From Glebionis coronaria (taxonomy: Eukaryota > Streptophyta > Magnoliopsida > Asterales > Asteraceae), in assembly GCA_025667525.1 (NCBI GenBank), contig CM046881.1, positions 24,067,580 through 24,131,579 of the forward strand: a stretch of DNA of 64,000 nucleotides, in the 5' to 3' direction. Below, piece by piece: positions 24,054 to 39,600 of the stretch. Both the position numbers and the translations under genes were made by a program. Position 1 is the first letter of the stretch, and every line of letters starts with the position of its first letter. Under the pieces are notes generated by a model. That model was given only the letters and a program-made list of their open reading frames with translations, was not told the origin of the DNA and searched no databases.

Positions 24054-27000
24054 AAAATATTTGATTCCATATTTGATTCTATTTAAATTGAGACCCGTCA
24101 AGAAATAGAGTGCCAAACATAATCGCTAACATATAAAAATAGATTTAGATCTAAATTATCTGACAATGTGGGCTGTAATAAAATCGTCATAACATGTGAT
24201 ACATGACTCCGTTTCAAGACCACAAATAATAAAATGGATCCTTGAAATAAGGATTAATTTCATCTAGGCAAAGATTGGTCAAAAGCGACTTATCCTGATA
24301 AAAAACTGATGCAAATCGACAATAAACAGCCAAAACATTCCCGTAACCGGCGGAAATCATCCAAACATAAGAAAAACATCTAAATTTATTTCTAGTCCAT
24401 ATGAACCACATAGAAACCGGTCAAAATGTTTTCGCCCAAATTCTAGATGAATGAAACACGTATATGTATTTTCTTTGTTTAGTTTTGGTCGTGTTTTACC
24501 TAGTATAAAAGTTGGTCGGCTAGTATTTGAGGTAGTTTAGAATGCACTAGACAAAGAGCATCTCGACGACACATTATAATATAAAGGTCAAGATTTGAGT
24601 GTGGTCTAACAAAACATTGTGTTATTTGACCAAGAAAACAATGATATTGTTTATCCTTGTGAAGCCTACACACGTGAGTAATATACAATAAAAGGACAAC
24701 TATTTTTTGACATTTCGTGTAGGAGGATCATGTATCTGTATTATATGACTCTGAAATATTTTATTCCCTATTTTATTCTATTTAAATTGAGATCCGCCAA
24801 GAAATAGAGTGCCAAACATAATCGCTAACATATAAAAACAAATTTAGATTGAAATTATCTAACAATGTGGGCTGCAATAAATTCGTCATAACATGTGATA
24901 CATGACTCCTTTTCAAGACCACAACTAAGAAAATGGATCCTTTAAATAAGGATTAATTTTATCTAGGAAAACGTTGGTCAAAAGCGACTAAACCTGATAA
25001 AAAGCTGATGAAATTCGACCATAAACACCCAAAACATTGCCGTAACCGGCTGAAATCATCCAAACATAACAAAAAACATCTAAATTTATTTCTAGTCCAT
25101 ATGGACCACATAGAAACCGGTCAAAATGTTTTTGCCCGGATTCTATATGGATGAAACACGTATATATATTTTCTTTGTTTAGTTTTGGTTGTGTTTTACC
25201 TAGTATAAAAGTTGGTCAGCTAGTATTTGAGGTAATTGAGAATGCACTAGACAAAGAGCATCTCGACAACACATTATAATATAAAGGTCAAGATATGAGT
25301 GTGGTCTAACAACACGTCGTGTTATTTGACCAAGAAAAAAATGATATTGTTTATCCTTGTGAAGCCTACACAAGTGAATAATATACAAAAAAGGACAACA
25401 ATTTTTTGACATTTCGTGTAGGAGAGTGCCAAACATAATCGCTAACATATAAAAATAGATAGATTTAGATCTAAATTATCTGACAATGTGGGCTGTAATA
25501 AAATCGTCATAACATGTGATACATGACTCCGTTTCAAGACCACAAATAATAAAAAGGATCCTTGAAATAAGGATTAATTTTATCTAGTCAAAGATTGGTC
25601 AAAAGCGACTAAACCTGATAAAAAAACTGATGCAAATCGACAATAAACAGCCAAAACATTCCCGTAACCGGCTGAAATCATCCAAACATAAGAAAAACAT
25701 CTAAATTTATTTCTATTCCATATGGACCACATAGAAACCGGTCAAAATGTTTTCGCCCGGATTCTAGATAAATGAAACACGTATATGTATTTTCTTTGTT
25801 TAGTTTTGGTCGTGTTTTACCTAGTATAAAAGTTGGTCAGCTAGTATTTGAGGTAGTTTAGAATGCACTAGACAAAGAGCATCTCGACGACACATTATAA
25901 TATAAAGGTCAAGATTTGAGTGTGGTCTAACAACACGTTGTGTTATTTGACCAAGTAAACAATGATATTGTTTATCCTTGTGAAGCCTACACAGGTGAAT
26001 AATATACAAAAAAAAGACAAGTATTTTTTGACATTTCATGTAGGAGTATCATGCTTCTGTATTATATGACTCTGAAATATTTGATTCCATATTTGATTCT
26101 ATTTAAATTGAGACCCGTCAAGAAATAGAGTGCCAAACATAATCGCTAACATATAAAAATAGATTTAGATCTAAATTATCTGACAATGTGGGCTGTAATA
26201 AAATCGTCATAACATGTGATACATGACTCCGTTTCAAGACCACAAATAATAAAATGGATCCTTGAAATAAGGATTAATTTCATCTAGGCAAAGATTGGTC
26301 AAAAGCGACTTATCCTGATAAAAAACTGATGCAAATCGACAATAAACAGCCAAAACATTCCCGTAACCGGCGGAAATCATCCAAACATAAGAAAAACATC
26401 TAAATTTATTTCTAGTCCATATGAACCACATAGAAACCGGTCAAAATGTTTTCGCCCAAATTCTAGATGAATGAAACACGTATATGTATTTTCTTTGTTT
26501 AGTTTTGGTCGTGTTTTACCTAGTATAAAAGTTGGTCGGCTAGTATTTGAGGTAGTTTAGAATGCACTAGACAAAGAGCATCTCGACGACACATTATAAT
26601 ATAAAGGTCAAGATTTGAGTGTGGTCTAACAAAACATTGTGTTATTTGACCAAGAAAACAATGATATTGTTTATCCTTGTGAAGCCTACACACGTGAGTA
26701 ATATACAATAAAAGGACAACTATTTTTTGACATTTCGTGTAGGAGGATCATGTATCTGTATTATATGACTCTGAAATATTTTATTCCCTATTTTATTCTA
26801 TTTAAATTGAGATCCGCCAAGAAATAGAGTGCCAAACATAATCGCTAACATATAAAAACAAATTTAGATTGAAATTATCTAACAATGTGGGCTGCAATAA
26901 ATTCGTCATAACATGTGATACATGACTCCTTTTCAAGACCACAACTAAGAAAATGGATCCTTTAAATAAGGATTAATTTTATCTAGGAAAACGTTGGTCA

Positions 27001-28093
27001 AAAGCGACTAAACCTGATAAAAAGCTGATGAAATTCGACCATAAACACCCAAAACATTGCCGTAACCGGCTGAAATCATCCAAACATAACAAAAAACATC
27101 TAAATTTATTTCTAGTCCATATGGACCACATAGAAACCGGTCAAAATGTTTTTGCCCGGATTCTATATGGATGAAACACGTATATATATTTTCTTTGTTT
27201 AGTTTTGGTTGTGTTTTACCTAGTATAAAAGTTGGTCAGCTAGTATTTGAGGTAATTGAGAATGCACTAGACAAAGAGCATCTCGACAACACATTATAAT
27301 ATAAAGGTCAAGATATGAGTGTGGTCTAACAACACGTCGTGTTATTTGACCAAGAAAAAAATGATATTGTTTATCCTTGTGAAGCCTACACAAGTGAATA
27401 ATATACAAAAAAGGACAACAATTTTTTGACATTTCGTGTAGGAGAGTGCCAAACATAATCGCTAACATATAAAAATAGATAGATTTAGATCTAAATTATC
27501 TGACAATGTGGGCTGTAATAAAATCGTCATAACATGTGATACATGACTCCGTTTCAAGACCACAAATAATAAAAAGGATCCTTGAAATAAGGATTAATTT
27601 TATCTAGTCAAAGATTGGTCAAAAGCGACTAAACCTGATAAAAAAACTGATGCAAATCGACAATAAACAGCCAAAACATTCCCGTAACCGGCTGAAATCA
27701 TCCAAACATAAGAAAAACATCTAAATTTATTTCTATTCCATATGGACCACATAGAAACCGGTCAAAATGTTTTCGCCCGGATTCTAGATAAATGAAACAC
27801 GTATATGTATTTTCTTTGTTTAGTTTTGGTCGTGTTTTACCTAGTATAAAAGTTGGTCAGCTAGTATTTGAGGTAGTTTAGAATGCACTAGACAAAGAGC
27901 ATCTCGACGACACATTATAATATAAAGGTCAAGATTTGAGTGTGGTCTAACAACACGTTGTGTTATTTGACCAAGTAAACAATGATATTGTTTATCCTTG
28001 TGAAGCCTACACAGGTGAATAATATACAAAAAAAAGACAAGTATTTTTTGACATTTCATGTAGGAGTATCATGCTTCTGTATTATATGACTCT
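24054..28093 (+). repeat. 2020-bp tandem duplication inside the satellite
   Basis: 24054-26073 and 26074-28093 match at every position I compared, including private variants (GACTTATCC, CACACGTGAG, and the 82-bp deletion with a GATA gain at 25424 and 27444). Flanking monomers differ by several percent. The block spans three monomers, one shortened. The identity ends near 24053 (CTAAAAT versus CTGAAAT) and soon after 28100. Confidence 0.85.
25202..25822 (+). repeat. Deleted class A monomer (621 bp)
   Basis: GTGTAGGAG is joined directly to AGTGCCAAAC, removing about 82 bp, and an extra GATA follows (ATAGATAGATTT); the net loss is 78 bp. The same unit recurs at 27222-27842, so the deletion predates the 2020-bp duplication. 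Confidence 0.8.
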
Positions 28094-30639
28094 GAAATAT
28101 TTGATTCCATATTTGATTCTATTTAAATTAAGATCCGTCAAGAAATAGAGTGCCAAACAAAATCGCTAACATATAAAAATAGATTTAGATTGAAATTATC
28201 TGACAACGTGGGCTGCAATAAAATCGTCATAACATGTGATACATGACTCTGTTTCAAGACCACAACTAAGAAAATGGATCCTTGAAATAAGGATTAAGTT
28301 TATCTAGACAAACATTGGTCAAAAGCGACTAAACCTGATAAAAAACTGATGAAAATCGACCATACACAGCCATAACATTGCCGTAACCGGCTGAAATCAT
28401 CCAAACATAAGAAAAAACATATAAATTTATTTCTAGTCCATATGGACCACATAGAAACCGGTCAAAATGTTTTCCCCCGGATTCTAGATGGATGAAACAC
28501 GTATATGTATTTTCTTTGTTTAGTTTTGGTCGTGTTTTACCTAGTATAAAAGTTGGTCAGCTAGTATTTGAGGTAGTTGAGAATGCACTAGACAAATAGC
28601 ATCTCAACGACACATTATAATATAAAGGTCAAGATATAAGTGTGGTCTAACAACTCGTTGTGTTATTTGACCAAGAAAACAATCATATTGTTTATCCTTA
28701 TGAAGCCTACACAGGTGAATGATATACAAAAAAAAGGACAAGTATTTTTTGACATTTCACGTAGGAGAATCATGCTTCTGTATTATATGACTCTGAAATA
28801 TTTGATTATATAGTTGATTCTATTTAAATTGAGACCCGTCAAGAAATAGAGTGCCAAACATAATCGCTAACATATAAAAACAGATTTAGATTGAAATTAT
28901 CTGACAATGTGGGCTGCAATAAAATCGTCATAACATGTGATACATGACTCCGTTTCAAGACCACAACTAAGAAAATGGGTCCTTGAAATAAGGATTAATT
29001 TTATCTAGGCAAACATTGGTCAAAAGCGACTAAACCTGATAAAAAAACTGATGAAAATCGACCATAAACAGCAAAAACATTGCCGTAACCGGCTGAAATC
29101 ATCCAAACCTAAGAAAAAACCACTAAATTTATTTCTATTCCATATGGACCACATATAAAACGGTCAAAATGTTTTAGCCCGGATTCTAGATGGATGAAAC
29201 AAATATATGTATTTTTTTTGTTTAGTTTTGGTCGTGTTTTACCAAGTATAAAAGTTGGTCAACTAGTATTTGAGGTTGTTGAGAATGCACTAGACAAAGA
29301 GCATCTCGACGACACATTATAATATAAAGGTCAAGATATGAGTGTGGTCTAACAACATTTTGTTTTATTTGACCAAGAAAACAATGATATCGTTTATCGT
29401 TGTGAATCCTACACAGGTGAATAATATACAAAAAAGGACAAGTATTTTTTGACATTTAATGTAGGAGGATCATGCTTATGTATTATATGACTCTTAAATA
29501 TTTGATTCCATATTTATTCTATTTAAATTGAGACCCGTCAAGAAATAGAGTGCCAAACATAATCGCTAACATATAAAAACAGATTCAGATTTAAATTATT
29601 TGACAATGTGGGCTGCAATAAAATCATCATAACATGTGATACATGACTCCGTTTCAAGACCACAACTAATAAAATGGATCCTTGAAATAAGGATTAATTT
29701 TATCTAGGCAAAAATTGGTCAAAAGAGACTAAACTTGATAAAAACCAGATGCAAATCGACAATAAACAGCCAAAACATTGTCGTAACCGGCTGAAATCAT
29801 CCAAACATAAGAAAAAACATAATTTTATTTCTAGTCCATATGGACCACATAGAAACCGGTCAAAATGTTTTCGCCCGGATTCTAGATGAATGAAACACGT
29901 ATATGTATTTTCTTTGTTTAGTTTTGGTCATGTTTTACCTAGTATAAAAGTTGGTCAGCTAGTATTTGAGGTAGTTTAGAATGCACTAGAGAAAGAGCAT
30001 CTCGACGACACATTATAATATAATGGTCAAGAGTTGAATGTGGTCTAACAACACGTTGTGTTATTTGACAAAGAAAACAATGATATTGTTTATCCTTGTG
30101 AAGCCTACACAAGTGAATAATATACAAAAAAAGGACAAGTATTTTTTGACATTTCATGTAGGAGGATCATGCTTCTGTATTATATGACTCTAAAATATTT
30201 GATTCCATATTTTATTCTATTTAAATTGAGACCCGTCAAGAAATAGAGTGCCAAACATAATCGCTAACATATAAAAACAGATTTATATTGTAATTATCTG
30301 ACAACGTGGGATACAATAAAATCGTCATAACATGTGATACATGACTCCGTTTCAAGACCAGAACAAAGAAAATGGATCCTTGAAATAAGAATTAATTTTT
30401 TCTATTCAAACATTGGTCAAAAGCGACTAAGCTTGACAAAAATCTGATGAAAATCGACCATAAACAGCCAAAACATTGTCGTAGCCGGCTGAAATCATCC
30501 AAACATAAGAAAAAAATTCTAAATTTATTTCTAGTCCATATGGACCACATAGAAACCGGTCAAAATGTTTTCGCACGAATTCTAGATGGATGAAACACGT
30601 ATATGTATTTTCTTTGTTTATTTTTGGTCGTGTTTTACC

Positions 30640-33600
30640 TACTATAAAAGTGGTCAGCTAGTATTTGAGGTAGTTGAGAATGCACTAGACAAATAGCATC
30701 TCGACGACACATTATAATATAAAGGACAAGATATGAGTGTGGTCTAACAACACGTTGTGTTATTTGACGAAGAAAACAATCATATTGTTTATCCTTGTGA
30801 AGCCTACATAGGTGAATAATATACAAAAAATAGAGTGCCTACACAGGTGAATAATATCATATTGTTTATCATGTAGGAGGATCATGCTTCTATATTATAT
30901 GACTCTGAAATATTTGATTCTATATTTGATTTTATTTAAATTGAGACCCGTCAAGAAATAGAGTCCCAAACATAATCGCTAACATATAAAAACAGATCTA
31001 GATTGAAATTATCTGACAATGTGGGCTGTAATAAAATCGTCATAACATGTGATACATGACTCCGTCTCAAGACCACAACTAAGAAAATGGATCCTTGAAA
31101 TAAGGATTAATATAATCTAGGCAAACATTGGTCAAAAGTGACTAAACTTGATAAAAAACTGACGACCATAAACAGCCAAAACATTGCCATAACCGGCTGG
31201 AATCATCCAAACCTAAGAAAAAACCACAAAATTTATTTCTAGTCCATATGGACCACATAGAAAACGGTCAAAATGTTTTTGCCCAGATTCTAGATAGATG
31301 AAACACATATATGTAATTTCTTTGTTTAAGTTTGGTCGTGTTTTACCAAGTATAAAAGTTTGTCAACTAGTATTTGAGGTAGTTGAGAATGGACTAGACA
31401 AAGAGCATCTCGACGACACATTATAATATAAAGGTCAATATATGAGTGTGGTCTAACAACACGTTGTGTTATTTGACCAAGAAAACAATGATATCGTTTA
31501 TCCTTGTGAAGCCTACACAGGTGAATAATATACAAAAAAAGGACAAGTATTTTTTGACATTTCATGTAGGAGGATCATGCTTTTGTATTATATGACTCTT
31601 AAATATTTGATTCCATATTTTATTCTATTTAAATTGAGACCCATAAAGAAATAGAGTGCCAAACATAATCACTAACATATAAAAACAGATTTAGATTGAA
31701 ATTATCTGACAACGTGGGCTGCAATAAAATTGTCATAACATTTGATACATGACTCCGTTTCAAGACCACAACTAAGAAAATGGATCCTTGAAATAAGGAT
31801 TAATTTTATCTAGGCAAAGATTGATCAAAAGCGACTAAACCTGATAAAAACCTGATGCAAATCGACAATAAACAGCCAAAACATTGCCGTAACCGGCTGA
31901 AATCATCCAAACATAAGAAAAAACATCTAAATTTATTTCTAGTCCATATGGACACATAGAAATCGGTCAAAATGTTTTCGCCCGGATTCTAGATTGATGA
32001 AACACGTATATGTATTTTCTTAGTTTAGTTTTGGTCGTGTTTTACCTAGTATTAAAGTTGGTCAGCTAGTATTTGAGGTAGTTGAGAATGCACTAGACAA
32101 AGAGCATCTCGACGACACATTATAATATAAAGGTCAAGATATGAGTGTGTTCTAACAACACGTCGTGTTATTTGACCAAGAAAACAATGATATTGTTTAT
32201 CCTTGTGAAGCCTACACAGGTGAATAATATACAAAAAAGGACAAGTTTTTTTTGACATTTCATGTAGGAGGATCATGCTTTTGTATTATATGACTTTGAA
32301 ATATATGATTCCATATTTTATTCTATTTAAATTGAGACCCGTCAAGAAATAGAGTGCCAAACATAATCGGTAACATATAAAAACAGATTTAAATTGAAAT
32401 TATCTGACAACGTGGGATACAATAAAATCGTCATAACATGTGATACATGACTCCGTTTCAAGACCAGAACAAAGAAAATGGATCCTTGAAATAAGAATTA
32501 ATTTTATCTATTCAAACATTGGTCAAAAGCGACTAAGCTTGACAAAAATCTGATGAAAATCGACCATAAACAGCCAAAACATTGTCGTAGCCGGCTGAAA
32601 TCATCCAAACATAAGAAAAAAATTCTAAATTTATTTCTAGTCCATATGGACCACATAGAAACCGGTAAAAATGTTTTCGCACGGATTCTAGATGGATGAA
32701 ACACGTATATGTATTTTCTTTGTTTATTTTTGGTCGTGTTTTACCTACTATAAAAGTGGTCAGCTAGTATTTGAGGTAGTTGAGAATGCACTAGACAAAT
32801 AGCATCTCGACGACACATTATAATATAAAGGACAAGATATGAGTGTGGTCTAACAACACGTTGTGTTATTTGACGAAGAAAACAATCATATTGTTTATCC
32901 TTGTGAAGCCTACATAGGTGAATAATATACAAAAAATAGAGTGCCTACACAGGTGAATAATATCATATTGTTTATCATGTAGGAGGATCATGCTTCTATA
33001 TTATATGACTCTGAAATATTTGATTCTATATTTGATTTTATTTAAATTGAGACCCGTCAAGAAATAGAGTCCCAAACATAATCGCTAATATATAAAAACA
33101 GATTTAGATTGAAATTATCTGACAATGTGGGCTGTAATAAAATCGTCATAACATGTGATACATGACTCCGTCTCAAGACCACAACTAAGAAAATGGATCC
33201 TTGAAATAAGGATTAATATAATCTAGGCAAACATTGGTCAAAAGCGACTAAACTTGATAAAAAACTGACGACCATAAACAGCCAAAACATTGCCATAACC
33301 GGCTGGAATCATCCAAACCTAAGAAAAAACCACAAATTTTATTTCTAGTCCATATGGACCACATAGAAAATGGTCAAAATGTTTTTGCCCGGATTCTAGA
33401 TAGATGAAACACATATATGTAATTTCTTTGTTTAAGTTTGGTCGTGTTTTACCAAGTATAAAAGTTTGTCAACTAGTATTTGAGGTAGTTGAGAATGGAC
33501 TAGACAAAGAGCATCTCGACGACACATTATAATATAAAGGTCAATATATGAGTGTGGTCTAACAACACGTTGTGTTATTTGACCAAGAAAACAATGATAT

Positions 33601-36600
33601 CGTTTATCCTTGTGAAGCCTACACAGGTGAATAATATACAAAAAAAAGGACAAGTATTTTTTGACATTTCATGTAGGAGGATCATGCTTTTGTATTATAT
33701 GACTCTTAAATATTTGATTCCATATTTTATTCTATTTAAATTGAAACCCATAAAGAAATAGAGTGCCAAACATAATCACTAACATATAAAAACAGATTTA
33801 GATTGAAATTATCTGACAACGTGGGCTGCAATAAAATTGTCATAACATTTGATACATGACTCCGTTTCAAGACCACAACTAAGAAAATGGATCCTTGAAA
33901 TAAGGATTAATTTTATCTAGGCAAAGATTGATCAAAAGCGACTAAACCTGATAAAAACCTGATGCAAATCGACAATAAACAGCCAAAACATTGCCGTAAC
34001 CGGCTGAAATCATCCAAACATAAGAAAAAAATCTAAATTTATTTCTAGTCCATATGGACACATAGAAATCGGTCAAAATGTTTTCGCCCGGATTCTAGAT
34101 TGATGAAACACGTATATGTATTTTCTTAGTTTAGTTTTGGTCGTGTTTTACCTAGTATTAAAGTTGGTCAGCTAGTATTTGAGGTAGTTGAGAATGCACT
34201 AGACAAAGAGCATCTCGACGACACATTATAATATAAAGGTCAAGATATGAGTGTGTTCTAACAACACGTCGTGTTATTTGACCAAGAAAACAATGATATT
34301 GTTTATCCTTGTGAAGCCTACACAGGTGAATAATATACAAAAAAGGACAAGTTTTTTTTGACATTTCATGTAGGAGGATCATGCTTTTGTATTATATGAC
34401 TTTGAAATATATGATTCCATATTTTATTCTATTTAAATTGAGACCCGTCAAGAAATAGAGTGCCAAACATAATCGGTAACATATAAAAACAGATTTAAAT
34501 TGAAATTATCTGACAACGTGGGATGCAATAAAATCATCATAACATGTGATACATGACTCTGTTTCAAGACCACAACTAAGAAAATGGATCCTATAAATAA
34601 GGATTAATTTTATCTAGGCAAACATTAGTCAAAAGCGACTAAACCTGATAAAAACTGATGAAAATCGACCATAAACAACCAAAACATTGCCGTAACCGGC
34701 TGAAATCATCCAAACATAAGAAAAAACATCTAAATTTATTTCTAGTCCATATGGACCACATAGAAACCGGTCAAAATGTTTTCTCCCAGATTCTAGATGG
34801 ATGGAACACGTATATGTATTTTCTTTGTTTAGTTTTGGTCGTGTTTTACCTAGTATAAAAGTTGGTCAGCTAGTATTTGAGGTAGTAGAGAATGCACTAG
34901 ACAAAGAGCATCTCGACGACACATTATAATATAAAGGTCAAAATATGAGTGTGGTCTAACAACACGTTGTGTTATCTGACCAAGAAAACAATCATATTGT
35001 TTATCCTTGTGAAGCCTACACAGGTGAATAATATACAAAAAAAGGACAAGTATTTTTTGACATTTCATGTAGGAGGATCATGCTTCTGTATTATATAAAT
35101 CTGAAATATTTTATTCTAAATTTGATTCTATTTAAATTGAGACCCGTCAAGAAATAGAGTGCCAAACATAATCGCTAACATATAAAAATAGATTTAGATT
35201 GAAATTATCTGACAACGTGGGCTGTAATAAAATCGCTATAACATGTGATACATGACTCCTTTTCTAGACCACAACTAAGAAAATGGATCCTTGAAATAAG
35301 GATTAATTTTATCTAGGCTAACATTGGTCAAAACCGACTAAACCTGATAAAAAACTGATGAAAATCGACTATAAACAGCTAAAACATTGCCGTAACCGGC
35401 TGAAATCATCCAAACCTAAGAAAAAACCACTAAATTTATTTCTAGTCCATATAGACCACATAGAAAACGGTCAAAATGTTTTCGCCCGGATTCTAGATGG
35501 ATGAAACACATATATGTATTTTCTTTGTTTAGTTTTGGTCGTGTTTTACCAAGTATAAAAGTTGGTCAACTAGTATTTGAGGTAGTTGAGAATGCACTAG
35601 ACAAAGAGCATCTCGACGACACATTATAATATAAAGGTCAAGATATGAGTGTGGTCTAACAACACGTTGTGTTATTTGACCAAGAAAACAATGATATTGT
35701 TTATCCTTGTGAAGCCTACACAGGTGAATAATATACAAAAAAAAGGACAAGTATTTTTTGACATTTCATGTAGGAGGATCATGCTTTTGTATTATATGAC
35801 TCTTAAATATTTGATTCCATATTTTATTCTATTTAAATTGAGACCCATAAAGAATTAGAGTGCCAAACATAATCACTAACATATAAAAACAGATTTAGAT
35901 TGAAATTATCTGACAACGTGGGCTGCAATAAAATTGTCATAACATTTGATACATGACTCCGTTTCAAGACCACAACTAAGAAAATGGATCCTTGAAATAA
36001 GGATTAATTTTATCTAGGCAAAGATTGATCAAAAACGACTAAACCTGATAAAAACCTGATGCAAATCGACAATAAACAGCCAAAACATTGCCGCAACCGG
36101 CTGAAATCATCCAAACATAAGAAAAAACATCTAAATTTATTTCTAGTCCATATGGACACATAGAAATCGGTCAAAATGTTTTCGCCCGGATTCTAGATTG
36201 ATGAAACACGTATATGTATTTTCTTTGTTTAGTTTTGGTCGTGTTTTACCTAGTATTAAAGTTGGTCAGCTAGTATTTGAGGTAGTTGAGAATGCACTAG
36301 ACAAAGAGCATCTCGACGACACATTATAATATAAAGGTCAAGATATGAGTGTGTTCTAACAACACGTCGTGTTATTTGACCAAGAAAACAATGATATTGT
36401 TTATCCTTGTGAAGCCTACACAGGTGAATAATATACAAAAAAGGACAAGTTTTTTTTGACATTTCATGTAGGAGGATCATGCTTTTGTATTATATGACTC
36501 TGAAATATATGATTCCATATTTGATTCTATTTAAATTGAGACCCGTCAAGAAATAGAGAGCCAAACATAATCGCTAACATATAAAAACAGATTTAAATTG

Positions 36601-39600
36601 AAATTACCTGACAACGTGGGATGCAATAAAATCATCATAACATGTGATACATGACTCTGTTTCAACACCACAACTAAGAAAATGGATCCTATAAATAAGG
36701 ATTAATTTTATCTAGGCAAACATAAGTCAAAAGCGACTAAACCTGATAAAAACTGATGAAAATCGACCATAAACAGCCAAAACATTGCCGTAACCGGCTG
36801 AAATCATCCAAACATAAGAAAAAACATCTAAATTTATTTCTAGTCCATATGGACCCCATAGAAACCGGTCAAAATGTTTTCGCCCAGATTCTAGATGGAT
36901 GGAACACGTATATGTATTTTCTTTGTTTAGTTTTGGTCGTGTTTTACCTAGTATAAAAGTTGGTCAGCTAGTATTTGAGGTAGTAGAGAATGCACTAGAC
37001 AAAGAGCATCTCGACGACACATTATAATATAAAGGTCAAAATATGAGTATGGTCTAACAACACGTTGTGTTATCTGACCAAGAAAACAATCATATTGTTT
37101 ATCCTTGTGAAGCCTACACAGGTGAATAATATACAAAAAAAGGACAAGTATTTTTTGACATTTCATGTAGGAGGATCATGCTTCTGTATTATATGAACCT
37201 GAAATATTTTATTCTAAATTGATTCTATTTAAATTGAGACCCGTCAAGAAATAGAGTGCCAAACATAATCGCTAACATATAAAATAGATTTAGATTGAAA
37301 TTATCTGACAACGTGGGCTGTAATAAAATCGCTATAACATGTGATACATGGCTCCTTTTCTAGACCACAACTAAAAAAATGGATCCTTGAAATAAGGATT
37401 AATTTTATCTAGGCTAACATTGGTCAAAACCGACTAAACCTGATAAAAAACTGATGAAAATCGACTATAAACAGCTAAAACATTGCCGTGACCGGCTGAA
37501 ATCATCCAAACCTAAGAAAAAACCACTAAATTTATTTCTAGTCCATATAGACCACATAGAAAACGGTCAAAATGTTTTTGCCCGGATTCTAGATGGATGA
37601 AACACATATATGTATTTTCTTTGTTTAGTTTTGGTCGTGTTTTACCAAGTATAAAAGTTGGTCAACTAGTATTTGAGGTAGTTGAGAATGCACTAGACAA
37701 AGAGCATCTCGACGACACATTATAATATAAAGGTCAAGATATGAGTGTGGTCTAACAACACGTTGTGTTATTTGACCAAGAAAACAATGATATTGTTTAT
37801 CCTTGTGAAGCCTACACAGGTGAATAATATACAAAAAAGGACAAGTATTTTTTGACATTTCATATAGGAGGATCATGCTTATGTATTATATGACTCTGAA
37901 ATATTTGATTCCATATTTGATTCTATTTAAATTGAGACCCGTCAAGAAATAGAGTGCCAAACATAATCGCTAACATATAAAAACAGATTTAGATTGATAT
38001 TATCTGACAACGTGGGCTGCAATAAAATCGTCATAACATGTGATACATGACTCCGTTTCAAGACCACAACTAAGAAAATGGATACTATAAATAAGGATTA
38101 ATTTTATCTAGGCAAACATTGGTCAAAAGCGACTAAACCTGATAAAAACTGATGAAAATCGACCATAAACAGCCAAAACATTGCCGTAACCGGCTGAAAT
38201 CATCCAAACATAAGAAAAAACATCTAAATTTATTTCTAGTCCATATGGACCACATAGAACCCGATTAAAATGTTTTCGCCCATATTCTAGATGGATGAAA
38301 CACGTATATGTATTTTCTTTGTTTAGTTTTGGTCGTGTTTTACCTAGTATAAAAGTTGGTCAGCTAGTCTTTGAGGTAGTAGAGAATGCACTAGACAAAG
38401 AGCATCTCGACGACACATTATAATATAAAGGTCAAGATATGAGTGTGGTCTAACAACACGTTGTGTTATCTGACCAAGAAAACAATCATATTGTTTATCC
38501 TTGTGAAGCCTACACAGGTGAATAATATATAAAAAAAGGACAAGTATTTTTTGACATTTCATATAGGAGGATCATGCTTCTGTATTATATGACTCTGAAA
38601 TATTTTATTCTATATTTGATTCTATTTAAATTGAGACCCGTCAAGAAATAGAGTGCCAAACATAATCGCTAACATATAAAAACAGATTTAGATTGAAATT
38701 ATCTAACAACGTGGGCTGCAATAAAATCGTTATAACATGTGATACATGACTCCTATTTAAGACCACAACTAAGAAAATGGATCCTTGAAATAATGATTAA
38801 TTTTATCTAGGCAAACATTGGTCAAAACCGACTAAACCTGATAAAAAACTGATGAAAATCGACTATAAACAGCTAAAACATTGCCGTAACCGGCTGAAAT
38901 CATCCAAACCTAAGAAAAAACATCTAAATTTTTTCTAGTACATATGTACCACATAGAAACCGGTCAAAATGTTTCGCCCGGATTCTAGATGGATGAAACA
39001 CGTATATGTATTTTCATTGTTTAGTTTCGGTCGTGTTTTACCTAGTATAAAAGTTGGTCAGCTAGTATTTGAGGTAGTTGAGAATGCACTAGACAAAGAG
39101 CATCTCGACGACACATTATAATATAAATGTCAAGATATGAGTGTGGTCTAACTACACGTCGTGTTATTTGACCAAGAAAACAATGATATTGTTTATCCTT
39201 TTGAAGCCTACACAGGTGAATAATATACAAAAAAAGGACACTTATTTTTTGACATTTCATGTAGGAGGATCATGCTTCTGTATTAAATGACTTTAAAATA
39301 TTTGATTCCATATTTGATTTTATTTAAATTGTGACCCGTCAAGAAATAGAGTGCCAAACATAATCGCTAACATATAAAAACAGATTTAGATTGAAATTAT
39401 CTGACAACGTGGGCTGCAATAAAATCGTCATAACATGTGATACATGACTCCGTTTCAAGACCACAACTAAGAAAATGGATACTTGAAATATGATTAATTT
39501 TATCTAGGCAAACATTGGTCAAAAGCGACTAAACCTGATAAAAAACTGATGCAAATCGACCATAAACAGCCAAAAAATTGCCGTAACCGACTGAAATCAT

